Assembly (NCBI GenBank): GCA_900551235.1 | Contig: URUU01000058.1 | Location: 1-11,238, forward strand | Length of the DNA stretch: 11,238 nucleotides | Direction: 5' to 3' | Source of the DNA: an uncultured Lachnospiraceae bacterium | GTDB lineage: Bacteria; Bacillota; Clostridia; Lachnospirales; Lachnospiraceae | Part shown: one piece after another, positions 1 through 6,196 of the stretch | Layout: each line of letters begins with the position of its first letter | How positions within the stretch are numbered: position 1 is the stretch's first letter | The notes under the pieces: model-generated | What the model was told of the DNA's origin: nothing | The model's database searches: none | The model's input: the letters and a program-made list of their open reading frames with translations, nothing else | Made by a program: the position numbers and the translations under genes

Positions 1-106
1 AGACAGCATCCTGATAAAACACCCGGCATTTCAATTCCTTACACCTGCCAGGAAACCTCCGTAAATTTCTATTTGGATGTTTTTTTGAACAGAAGAAATA
101 AAAAGG

Positions 107-135
107 TTGACATATATCACATACATATCTATAAT
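107..135 (+). promoter_or_regulatory. Consensus sigma-A promoter of the rpn gene
   Basis: The -35 box TTGACA (107-112) and the -10 box TATAAT (130-135) are both perfect matches to the housekeeping sigma-factor consensus, with the optimal 17-bp spacer. Transcription should begin near 141-143, leaving a leader of about 150 nt before the start codon at 293. Such an exact promoter suggests strong basal transcription, so restraint, if needed, would act later, for example through the leader structure. Confidence 0.85.
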
Positions 136-179
136 AATCACAAACACATTCAAAACATCAAATTTTAACTATCATTCTA

Positions 180-290
180 TGCCATTCGGCAGGAAAATCC
201 AAACATCAAAGACCTGCGCGAAGCGGCATCAAACAGCAGCATTTCAGCCATAGCAGCTTCGTGCCAAAAACAAAAGAAAAGGAGCGAAGC
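180..290 (+). promoter_or_regulatory. Structured rpn mRNA leader with alternative hairpins
   Basis: The heptamer GCGAAGC occurs twice, at 218-224 and at 284-290, the latter lying between the Shine-Dalgarno GGAG (281-284) and the ATG at 293. Between the copies, GCTTCGT (256-262) can pair with either. With the upstream copy the stem grows to 9 bp (216-224 with 256-264, one G-U); with the downstream copy it is 7 bp and traps the ribosome binding region. The two folds exclude each other. A small TGCC/GGCA hairpin lies at 180-191. The pairing is read directly from the sequence; a regulatory role is inferred. Nothing else is recognised in 136-292. Confidence 0.4.
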
Positions 291-292
291 CT

Positions 293-1192
293 ATGGGACA
301 AAAAGACATTACAGAAAAAATCCTGGAAGATCATAATGATGTGTTTGCAGATATCATAAATGTCTTATTATTTGATGGAGCTCAGGAGATTAAACCGGAA
401 GCTCTGGAAAATACAAACGTTCATGCACAGTACAAAGCAGAGGATGACAAGGTTCACGAACTGGAGCGTGACATTGCAAAATACTGGAAAGAGGAAAAGG
501 TAGAACTGGCAATCTGTGGGATTGAGAACCAGAGCAAGGTGGAGAAGCATATGCCGTTTCGCATCATTGGATACGATGGGGCGGCATACCGAAGTCAGTT
601 GCAGCAGGAAAGAAAAAAGATGCTGCCGGTGGTGACGATCGTGTTATATTTTGGGACGGACAGACATTGGAACAGCAGGAAAAAGATCAAAGAACTGATG
701 GAAGTCCCGCAATGTCTGGATAGTTATGTAAATGATTACCAGATGCATGTTTTTGAGGTTGCGTGGCTGACGGAAGAGCAGATCAGTCACTTCCGCAGTG
801 ACTTCAAAGTAGTGGCGAATTTTTTTGTACAGAAAAGAAAAAACAAAGATTATATACCGGATGATCCAACAGAGATCAGGCATGTGGATGAAGTATTGAA
901 GCTTTTGCAGGTCATGACAGGAGATAGACGTTATGAGGAAATTTTCAGGAAAAAGAAGGAAGGAGTGCACAGTATGTGTGATGTGGCAGAAAGGTTAGAA
1001 CAAATGGGCATTGCCAAGGGAATCGAGATTGGCAGGAGTGAAGGAAGAACGGAGGGCAAAATCGAGGGCAAAATAGAAGGCAAAATCGAGGGCAAAATAC
1101 TGGTATATAGGAATTTGTGCAGAGAAGGTTTTGATGAGAAAGAAGCCAGGAGACTTGCGGAGTTGCCGGAAGATATGAGTTTGGAACAGTAA
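293..1192 (+). CDS. Rpn family PD-(D/E)XK nuclease (Transposase_31-like)
   Basis: This 299-residue protein resembles the Rpn / PF04754 family, DNases of the PD-(D/E)XK fold once labelled putative transposases and now linked in E. coli to recombination and phage defence. The hallmark is at residues 78-90, ENQSKVEKHMPFR, matching the family E-x-Q-S...MPxR signature; D60, E78 and Q80 are likely catalytic positions. The N-terminal nuclease domain runs to about residue 180. A linker leads to a C-terminal tail from about 228 with four EGKI repeats (254-269) and a short helical end. The start has GGAG eight bases upstream. The gene is monocistronic, between a consensus promoter and a terminator. The tail can also be translated alone from an internal start at 974. 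Family assignment is firm; the substrate and a defence role are inferred from relatives. Confidence 0.85.
   Translation: MGQKDITEKILEDHNDVFADIINVLLFDGAQEIKPEALENTNVHAQYKAEDDKVHELERDIAKYWKEEKVELAICGIENQSKVEKHMPFRIIGYDGAAYRSQLQQERKKMLPVVTIVLYFGTDRHWNSRKKIKELMEVPQCLDSYVNDYQMHVFEVAWLTEEQISHFRSDFKVVANFFVQKRKNKDYIPDDPTEIRHVDEVLKLLQVMTGDRRYEEIFRKKKEGVHSMCDVAERLEQMGIAKGIEIGRSEGRTEGKIEGKIEGKIEGKILVYRNLCREGFDEKEARRLAELPEDMSLEQ
974..1192 (+). CDS. Putative intragenic small Rpn C-terminal protein (RpnS-like)
   Basis: An in-frame ATG at codon 228 of the rpn gene is preceded by AAGGAAGGAG (956-965), ending 8 bases before it. This is a better ribosome binding site than that of the full-length gene. Translation from here gives 72 residues: a short helix (MCDVAERLEQMGIAKG), the glycine-rich EGKI repeat segment, and the terminal helical part ending LAELPEDMSLEQ, with no nuclease domain. 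In E. coli, several rpn genes make such a short C-terminal protein from an internal start, and it binds and inhibits the toxic full-length nuclease. The internal site is seen in the sequence. Its use and an antitoxin function are inferred by analogy. Alternatively it could be a chance AG-rich stretch encoding KKKEG. Confidence 0.55.
   Translation: MCDVAERLEQMGIAKGIEIGRSEGRTEGKIEGKIEGKIEGKILVYRNLCREGFDEKEARRLAELPEDMSLEQ
1052..1099 (+). repeat. Four tandem copies of a 12-bp unit (EGKI)
   Basis: Four consecutive 12-bp units of the form GAGGGCAAAATM lie in frame with rpn. Copies 2 and 4 are identical, copy 1 differs from them at the last base, and copy 3 has GAAGG for GAGGG and ends in C. They encode EGKI four times (residues 254-269), following a looser four-residue glycine periodicity from about residue 239. 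Because the unit is a multiple of three, gain or loss of copies keeps the frame. Both the full-length and the internal product carry the array. Confidence 0.95.
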
Positions 1193-1266
1193 GATTTTTT
1201 GCACTGAAAGTTGATGATAGAGAAATCAATGGATTCAATGATGAAATAGAATTGCTTTATTGGAAG

Positions 1267-1303
1267 AGCGGATCAGGAAAACCATATCCCTGATCTGCTT
1301 TTT
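1267..1303 (+). terminator. Intrinsic terminator after rpn
   Basis: An 11-bp stem (1267-1277 with 1289-1299, one G-U pair) around an 11-nt loop is followed by a run of five T (1299-1303). It lies 75 bp past the rpn stop codon. There is no T-run on the other side, so it acts only on plus-strand transcripts. Confidence 0.85.
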
Positions 1304-1347
1304 GCATTTTCATAGAGAAGAGAAAAGATAATGTTTTAAAAATTATC

Positions 1348-1512
1348 TTACAGCAGAGGCTTTTTTTTGTTTTGTGTCCGGTTTCGGCTGCGGAGTGTCT
1401 GGCTTGTTGGAGTCAGTTTCTTCAGAATTTTATCATCTTTCAGACTCTCATTCGCTTCGTCCAGATTGTTCCAAAGGTTCAAGGTTTTGCTTGTGAAAAA
1501 ATCCGCCAGCGG
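1348..1512 (-). pseudogene. Possible 3' remnant of an unrecognised minus-strand gene
   Basis: Read on the minus strand, 1512 down to 1351 is open for 54 codons and stops at TAA (1350-1348). The in-frame codon just upstream (1515-1513) is also a stop, and there is no ATG or ribosome binding site. The peptide has a credible soluble-protein character, including TLNLWNNLDEANESLKDDK and KILKKLTPTSQTLRSRN, with a lysine-rich end. An 8-bp hairpin follows the stop on the minus strand (1325-1332 with 1342-1349) and runs into TTTT, like a weak terminator. I do not recognise the family. It reads as the C-terminal end of a gene whose 5' part has been lost. A chance open frame is possible. Confidence 0.35.
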
Positions 1513-1519
1513 TTAAAAT
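1491..1519 (+). promoter_or_regulatory. Probable promoter of the guanylate-kinase-like gene
   Basis: TTGTGA (1491-1496, four of six matches) and TAAAAT (1514-1519, five of six) are separated by exactly 17 bp. Transcription would start near 1526, about 25 nt before the ATG at 1551. It sits at the point where the minus-strand remnant loses its upstream part. Confidence 0.5.
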
Positions 1520-1550
1520 AGATACAAAAGAAAAAGGAACAGAGCAGACA

Positions 1551-2141
1551 ATGGGAAAAATATTTTATATGATGGGGAAAAGCTCATCTGGCAAAGATAC
1601 AATTTTTGAAAAGATCATACAGAAAAAAGAACTGGAACTGCATCAGATCGTGCTGTATACAACAAGACCGGCAAGGGCAAATGAGACGGATGGTGTACAG
1701 TATCATTTTGTGGATGAGTCAAGGCTTCTTGAACTGCAAAAGGCAGGCAAAGTGATCGAGCTGAGAGCGTATCAGGTTGTTGGCGGAGTCTGGAAATATT
1801 TTACAGTGGATGATGAACAGACGGATTTAAAGAATAAAAATTATCTGGCGATCGGAACGCTGGTATCTTATAAAAAACTGAGGGATTATTACGGAGAGGA
1901 GAAACTTGTACCGATCTATATTGAAGTGGAAAACGGAGAACGGCTTGCACGGGCGCTTGAGCGGGAACGAGGTCAGAATCAGCCGAATTATGATGAACTC
2001 TGCCGGAGATTTCTTGCGGATAATGCCGATTTTTCCGAAGAAAATCTGACCAGAGCAGGAATAAAAAAACGTTTTCAAAATAAAGAATTGCAGAAGTGCG
2101 TGGAGGAAATCGCAGTATTTATTTCAGAAAAGGCTAGGTAA
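1551..2141 (+). CDS. Guanylate-kinase-like nucleoside monophosphate kinase
   Basis: A 196-residue protein of the guanylate kinase fold. The P-loop is GKSSSGKDT (residues 9-17). The GMP-binding element follows as YTTRPARANETDGVQYHFV (36-54), matching the family pattern TTRxxRxxExxGxxYxFV, with E70 near the usual base-contacting acid. Arginines of the lid region are around 131-153 (RLARALERERG, ELCRRF). The length is normal for Gmk, but P-loop wording and the stretch after E70 (AYQVVGGVWKYF instead of a YGT-type motif) differ from canonical Gmk, so this is probably a paralogue. It has its own likely promoter and lies 72 bp before holB. In B. subtilis the equivalent neighbourhood holds thymidylate kinase. 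AAAGGA (1533-1538) is the likely ribosome binding site, 12 bases from the ATG. GMP phosphorylation is likely but not assured. Confidence 0.75.
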   Translation: MGKIFYMMGKSSSGKDTIFEKIIQKKELELHQIVLYTTRPARANETDGVQYHFVDESRLLELQKAGKVIELRAYQVVGGVWKYFTVDDEQTDLKNKNYLAIGTLVSYKKLRDYYGEEKLVPIYIEVENGERLARALERERGQNQPNYDELCRRFLADNADFSEENLTRAGIKKRFQNKELQKCVEEIAVFISEKAR

Positions 2142-2154
2142 AGCTGGCTGTTTA

Positions 2155-2163
2155 TGCTATAAT
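2155..2163 (+). promoter_or_regulatory. Extended -10 promoter for the holB operon
   Basis: The sequence TGCTATAAT is a perfect TGn extended -10 box (TATAAT at 2158-2163). No good -35 is visible at the right distance, which extended -10 promoters can tolerate. It would start transcription near 2170 and give holB, ricT and the downstream genes a promoter of their own in addition to read-through from the kinase gene. Confidence 0.5.
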
Positions 2164-2213
2164 AAGAAATCATTGAGCAGACGAATGATGAAAAGCAGAG
2201 AGGGGTGAGCGTT

Positions 2214-3212
2214 ATGCCTGGATTTGAAAAAATCGTAGGACATGAGCAAATTGTGACGCATCTGAAAAATGCGATGAAGCTTGGGAAGGTTTCCCATGCG
2301 TATATATTAAGTGGAGAGAAAGGCTGTGGGAAGAAACTTCTGGCAGATGTATTTGCAGAGACGCTGCAGTGTGAAAAAAAAGGAACAGAGCCTTGCCGAA
2401 GCTGCCATTCGTGTATACAGGCAGAGAGCGGGAACCACCCGGATATTATACATGTAACGCATGAAAAGCCAAACAGCATCAGTGTGGATGATATAAGAGA
2501 ACAGGTAGTAAATGATGTACTGATCAAACCTTACAGTTCAGAATATAAGATATACATTATACCGGATGCAGAAAAAATGACAGCAGCAGCACAGAATGCA
2601 CTGCTGAAAACAATAGAGGAGCCGCCGGCATATGCCGTGATCCTTCTGCTGGCGAATAATGCATCGGCACTTTTGCCGACCATCTTATCAAGATGCGTTA
2701 TGCTTTCCATGAAGCCGGTTGCGGACGATAAGGTAAAGCAGTATCTGATGGAACATGTACAGGTACCGGATTATGAGGCAGATGTCTGTGTGGCATTTGC
2801 ACAGGGAAATATTGGAAAAGCAGTACAGCTTGCAACATCTGACAGCTTTAATGAAATCAAAAGTTCCGCACTGCATCTGCTGAAAAATATATCTAATATG
2901 GAAATCAACGATATCATTGCCACAGTCAAGGCAGTATCTGAGTTTAAACTGGATATTCAGGACTATCTGGATTTCCTGGCAGTATGGTATCGGGACATCC
3001 TTTATTTTAAGGCGACCAGAGACAGCAATGGTCTTGTTTTCAAGGATGAAGTAAATGTAATTACCGACCAGATCAATAAAAGTTCCTATGAGGGTATTGA
3101 AAATATCTTAAAAGGACTTCAGACTGCCAAAACGCGTCTGAATGCAAATGTAAACTTTGATCTGACGATGGAACTTTTGTTCCTGCTTATAAAGGAGAAT
3201 TTAGTATCATGA
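2214..3212 (+). CDS. holB: DNA polymerase III clamp-loader delta' subunit
   Basis: HolB is the delta' subunit of the clamp loader that places the sliding beta clamp on primed DNA. With the ATG at 2214 the product has 332 residues. It shows an AAA+ start (FEKIVGHEQIV), a P-loop-like GEKGCGKK (34-41), a four-cysteine zinc module (C53, C61, C64, C67), a Walker-B-like IIPDAEKM (115-122), the family segment AAAQNALLKTIEEPP (124-138) and the sensor-1 motif LSRC (158-161). The C-terminal part, about 200 to the end, is the helical oligomerisation domain. A GTG at 2205 is also in frame, but it falls within the AGGGGTG ribosome binding site, which is correctly spaced for the ATG at 2214. The gene overlaps ricT by 4 bases (ATGA), indicating translational coupling. 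Position before ricT is the same as in B. subtilis. Confidence 0.93.
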   Translation: MPGFEKIVGHEQIVTHLKNAMKLGKVSHAYILSGEKGCGKKLLADVFAETLQCEKKGTEPCRSCHSCIQAESGNHPDIIHVTHEKPNSISVDDIREQVVNDVLIKPYSSEYKIYIIPDAEKMTAAAQNALLKTIEEPPAYAVILLLANNASALLPTILSRCVMLSMKPVADDKVKQYLMEHVQVPDYEADVCVAFAQGNIGKAVQLATSDSFNEIKSSALHLLKNISNMEINDIIATVKAVSEFKLDIQDYLDFLAVWYRDILYFKATRDSNGLVFKDEVNVITDQINKSSYEGIENILKGLQTAKTRLNANVNFDLTMELLFLLIKENLVS

Positions 3213-4129
3213 TAAAAATTGTTGGTGTCCGTTTTCGTACAGCCGGAAAGATTTATTATTTTGATCCCAAAAAACTGCCGATCAAAAAGGGTGACCATGT
3301 GATCGTAGAAACAGCCAGGGGTGTCGAATATGGCAGTGTCGTAGCCAACCCAAGGGAAGTGCCGGATGATCAGGTGGTACAGCCGCTCAAGGCAGTGATG
3401 CGTATCGCAACGGCCGAAGATGATGCCAGGGTAGAACGCAACAATGCAAGAGAAAAGGATGCCATGCGGATCTGTGCAGAAAAGATTCGGAAGCACAAAC
3501 TCGATATGAAGCTGATCGATGCAGAATATACGTTTGACAACAACAAAGTTCTGTTTTATTTTACGGCAGATGGAAGGATTGATTTCCGTGATCTGGTCAA
3601 AGATCTGGCATCGGTGTTTAAGACACGTATCGAGCTTCGACAGATCGGTGTAAGAGATGAGACAAAACTTCTGGGCGGTATCGGTATCTGTGGCAGACCG
3701 CTGTGCTGCCATACCTTTTTATCCGAGTTTGTACCGGTATCGATCAAAATGGCGAAAGAGCAGAATCTTTCATTGAATCCGACGAAGATATCCGGTGTCT
3801 GCGGCAGACTGATGTGCTGTCTGAAAAATGAAGAAGAAACCTACGAATATCTCAACAGCAGGCTTCCGGCAGTTGGTGATTTTGTGACGACAGAAGATGG
3901 GCTGAAAGGTGAAGTCCAGAGCGTCAATGTCCTGCGCCAACTGGTGAAAGTTGTTGTGGATGTCGAGGACGAAAAAGAGATCCGTGAATACGAAGTAAAA
4001 CAGCTTAAGTTTAAGCCGCGCAGAAAAAGAGAAAAGAACAATACTTCCGGAAAGCGTGAAGAGCGTGAACTGAAAAAGCTGGAGGCTATGGAAAAAAAGG
4101 AAGGAAAATCAAAATTAGATGACAATTAA
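3209..4129 (+). CDS. ricT: RicT (YaaT), PSP1-domain iron-sulfur regulatory protein
   Basis: A 306-residue PSP1-family protein. In B. subtilis RicT (YaaT) forms the Ric complex with RicA and RicF, which binds iron-sulfur clusters and assists RNase Y in mRNA maturation, with effects on sporulation, competence and biofilm. The PSP1 core spans about residues 60-210. Conserved cysteine clusters are visible: GICGRPLCCH (C161, C166, C167) and GVCGRLMCC (C198, C203, C204), the cluster-ligand type cysteines of the family. The last ~40 residues are an unusually charged lysine/arginine/glutamate tail (about 268-306). AAAGGAG lies 11 bases before the ATG. The gene overlaps holB by 4 and the next gene by 11 bases, so it is inside a tightly coupled operon. 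No ricA or ricF is in this window. Confidence 0.92.
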   Translation: MIKIVGVRFRTAGKIYYFDPKKLPIKKGDHVIVETARGVEYGSVVANPREVPDDQVVQPLKAVMRIATAEDDARVERNNAREKDAMRICAEKIRKHKLDMKLIDAEYTFDNNKVLFYFTADGRIDFRDLVKDLASVFKTRIELRQIGVRDETKLLGGIGICGRPLCCHTFLSEFVPVSIKMAKEQNLSLNPTKISGVCGRLMCCLKNEEETYEYLNSRLPAVGDFVTTEDGLKGEVQSVNVLRQLVKVVVDVEDEKEIREYEVKQLKFKPRRKREKNNTSGKREERELKKLEAMEKKEGKSKLDDN

Positions 4130-4856
4130 GCTGTATCCCGATGAAAGACTGGATGATCTTCAAAGATGTGGATTTCAGATTATTCAGAATCCGAAGAAAT
4201 TTTGTTTTGGTATGGATGCGGTTCTTCTCTCAGGTTTTGCGAAAGCAAAAAGAGGAGATCAGGTCCTGGATATCGGGACGGGAACCGGGATCATACCGAT
4301 CCTGATGGCAGCAAAGACAAAAGCGGCACATTTGACCGGTCTTGAGATACAGCATGAAAGTGCCGATATGGCAATGCGAAGTGTTCAGTTCAACCATCTG
4401 GAAGAACGGATCACGATCGTGCAGGGCGATGTCAGGGAGGCTGGGACATATTTTGCTCCGGCTTCTTTTGATGTAGTGACAAGCAACCCGCCCTATATGA
4501 TCGCGCAGCATGGCCAGACTAATCCGGACAGTGCCAAAATGATCGCCAGACATGAGATCTGTTGTACACTGGAAGATGTTGTTTCACAGACTGCAAAGCT
4601 TCTGAAAAACAGCGGCAGATTTTATATGGTACACCGTCCGTTTCGCCTGGCAGAGATTTTTAATATGCTGATTCGATATAAACTGGAGCCAAAGCGGATG
4701 CAGATGGTGTATCCATATATAGATAAAGAGCCTAATATGGTTCTGATAGAAGCGATGAAAGGCGGAAAATCAAGGATTACCTGTGAACCGCCGATGATTG
4801 TATATGAAAAACCGGGTGTATATACACAGAAAATTTATGAGATTTACGGATATTAA
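4119..4856 (+). CDS. SAM-dependent methyltransferase, YabB/TrmN6 type
   Basis: A 245-residue class I methyltransferase of the TrmN6 (YfiC)/YabB group. E. coli TrmN6 makes N6-methyladenine at position 37 of tRNA-Val1. Motif I, which binds SAM, is VLDIGTGTGIIP (49-60); an acidic residue after beta-2 is E76 in GLEIQHE; motif IV is SNPPY (122-126), the NPPY signature of enzymes that methylate an exocyclic amino group. The N-terminal ERLDDLQ...IIQ and FCFGMDAVLL segments are typical of the subfamily. The start overlaps ricT by 11 bases; its likely ribosome binding site, AAGGAAGGA, is about 13 bases upstream, so translation may depend on coupling. The B. subtilis counterpart yabB lies at the same place, separated from ricT by yabA, which is absent here. 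An N6-adenine RNA target is likely, but the exact tRNA is not shown. Confidence 0.85.
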   Translation: MTIKLYPDERLDDLQRCGFQIIQNPKKFCFGMDAVLLSGFAKAKRGDQVLDIGTGTGIIPILMAAKTKAAHLTGLEIQHESADMAMRSVQFNHLEERITIVQGDVREAGTYFAPASFDVVTSNPPYMIAQHGQTNPDSAKMIARHEICCTLEDVVSQTAKLLKNSGRFYMVHRPFRLAEIFNMLIRYKLEPKRMQMVYPYIDKEPNMVLIEAMKGGKSRITCEPPMIVYEKPGVYTQKIYEIYGY

Positions 4857-4868
4857 AGGTGAGAATTT

Positions 4869-5726
4869 ATGAGCGAAAAGCAGGGAAAACTGTATCTGTG
4901 TGCGACTCCGATCGGAAATCTGGAAGATATGACATTGCGTGTCCTGCGCATCTTAAAAGAAGTGGATCTTATTGCAGCGGAGGATACAAGAAACAGCATC
5001 CGTCTTTTGAACCATTTCGATATCCATACACCGATGACGAGTTACCATGAGTACAATAAAATAGAAAAAGCATATGTGTTGATTGAAGAAATGCAAAAAG
5101 GAAAAAATATTGCACTGATCACGGATGCCGGCACACCGGGAATCTCGGATCCGGGAGAGGATCTGGTGCGTCTGTGCTATGAAAATGGTATAGAAGTAAC
5201 TTCTCTTCCGGGAGCCTGTGCCTGTGTAACAGCACTGACACTTTCAGGCTTACCGACCAGGCGTTTCTGTTTTGAGGCATTTCTGCCGACGGATAAAAAA
5301 GAAAAACAGGACATTCTCGAAGAACTCAAAAACGAGACAAGGACGATCATTCTCTATGAAGCACCGCACAGATTGGTACGTACTTTAAAAGAATTGCAGG
5401 AAGCACTTGGAAATCGGCGCATGACCGTACTGCGCGAACTGACAAAAAAGCATGAAACGTCATATGCCACTACACTTTCAGAAGCAGTGGCATATTATGA
5501 AAAGGAAGCACCGCGCGGAGAATGTGTGCTTGTTTTGGAAGGAAGAAGTAGACAGCAGATGAAAGAAGAAAGCCAGGCAGCTTTTAAAGAACTGGATATT
5601 GAAGAACATATGCAGAAGTATCTTGATCAGGGAATGGATCGCAAAGAAGCGATGAAGAAGGTAGCAAAAGATCGCGGAGTCGGGAAAAGAGATGTTTACC
5701 GGGAACTGGTAGAGAGAAACAGATAA
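4869..5726 (+). CDS. rsmI: 16S rRNA (cytidine-1402-2'-O)-methyltransferase
   Basis: RsmI methylates the 2'-OH of C1402 in 16S rRNA, in the decoding centre of the small subunit, using SAM. The 285-residue length fits the family. Tetrapyrrole-methylase-fold signatures occur in order: LCATPIGNLEDMT (10-22), AAEDTR (36-41), TSYHEYN (57-63), DAGTPGISDPGE (86-97), SLPGACA (112-118), FLP (138-140), YEAPHR (163-168) and RELTKKHE (189-196). The C-terminal 40 residues form the helical domain usual for RsmI (VAKDRGVGKRDVY). The Shine-Dalgarno AAAGGTGAG begins on the stop codon of the preceding gene, and only 12 bases separate the two, so they are cotranscribed. The same neighbour relation, yabB then rsmI (yabC), exists in B. 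subtilis with yazA between. Confidence 0.95.
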   Translation: MSEKQGKLYLCATPIGNLEDMTLRVLRILKEVDLIAAEDTRNSIRLLNHFDIHTPMTSYHEYNKIEKAYVLIEEMQKGKNIALITDAGTPGISDPGEDLVRLCYENGIEVTSLPGACACVTALTLSGLPTRRFCFEAFLPTDKKEKQDILEELKNETRTIILYEAPHRLVRTLKELQEALGNRRMTVLRELTKKHETSYATTLSEAVAYYEKEAPRGECVLVLEGRSRQQMKEESQAAFKELDIEEHMQKYLDQGMDRKEAMKKVAKDRGVGKRDVYRELVERNR

Positions 5727-5752
5727 GGAAGATAAGAGAGGAGCAGCAGTCT

Positions 5753-6196
5753 ATGAGCAGAACGTATGACACCCTAAATGATGTTTTGGTTCGCTTGTTT
5801 CATGATATTATGACACTGGAAGAGAAAGCAATCCGGACGGGAGAGTTCTGCGAGATCTCCAACAATGATATGCATATCATTGAGGCAATCGGGATCGAAG
5901 AACCGCGCAATATGTCTTCTATAGCAAAAACACTTTCAGTTACAGTCGGCACACTGACGATTGCGGTCAACAGCCTTGTAAAGAAAGGATATGTCAACCG
6001 CACACGCAGTGAAAAAGACAGGAGAGTTGTTTTGATTTCTCTTACAGAGAAGGGTCGGCGTGCATATGAGCATCATCGCCTTTTTCATAAAAAAATGATA
6101 GAGGCAACCATTCAGAGTATGAATGAGCAGGAAGAAAAGGTTCTGACACAGGCATTGAATAATCTGATTCAGTTTTTCGAACAGTATCAGTCGTAA
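5753..6196 (+). CDS. MarR-family regulator resembling FabT
   Basis: A 147-residue winged-helix repressor of the MarR family. The N-terminal dimerisation helix is followed by a DNA-binding domain at about 36-100, with recognition-helix segment VTVGTLTIAVNSLVKKGY (63-80) and wing RTRSEKDRRVVLISLTEKG (83-101). The wording ISNNDMHIIEAIG, VTVGTLT, RSEKDRRVV and the FHKKMIEATIQSM end closely resembles streptococcal FabT, the repressor of fatty-acid synthesis genes that responds to acyl-ACP. No fab genes are near, so the FabT assignment rests on similarity alone. It follows rsmI by 26 bases with AGAGGAG 9 bases before the ATG and probably belongs to the same transcript. Its 3' end overlaps the convergent DUF885 gene by 10 bases. 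In B. subtilis the transcription factor gene abrB lies close by at this location. Confidence 0.8.
   Translation: MSRTYDTLNDVLVRLFHDIMTLEEKAIRTGEFCEISNNDMHIIEAIGIEEPRNMSSIAKTLSVTVGTLTIAVNSLVKKGYVNRTRSEKDRRVVLISLTEKGRRAYEHHRLFHKKMIEATIQSMNEQEEKVLTQALNNLIQFFEQYQS

Noticed and set aside
1..168. Open frame without a start codon from the window edge to TAA at 166-168, 55 codons.
   Set aside because: The peptide has a biased, unprotein-like composition (many H, I, N, K) and the consensus promoter of the next gene lies inside it. It could be a gene end but nothing supports that.
1052..1099. Short direct repeats as a CRISPR array.
   Set aside because: Units are 12 bp, contiguous without spacers, and in frame with a protein.
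293..1192. Calling the Rpn gene a transposase or the block an insertion sequence.
   Set aside because: The old family label is Transposase_31, but no terminal inverted repeats, target duplications or DDE/HUH motifs are seen; the protein is PD-(D/E)XK nuclease-like.
2205..2213. GTG at 2205 as the holB start.
   Set aside because: It overlaps the ribosome binding site that is well spaced for ATG 2214, and the family N-terminus aligns with the ATG.
4859..5050. 63-codon plus-strand ORF overlapping the start of rsmI.
   Set aside because: It is an alternative frame of rsmI, whose motifs are unmistakable from codon 1.
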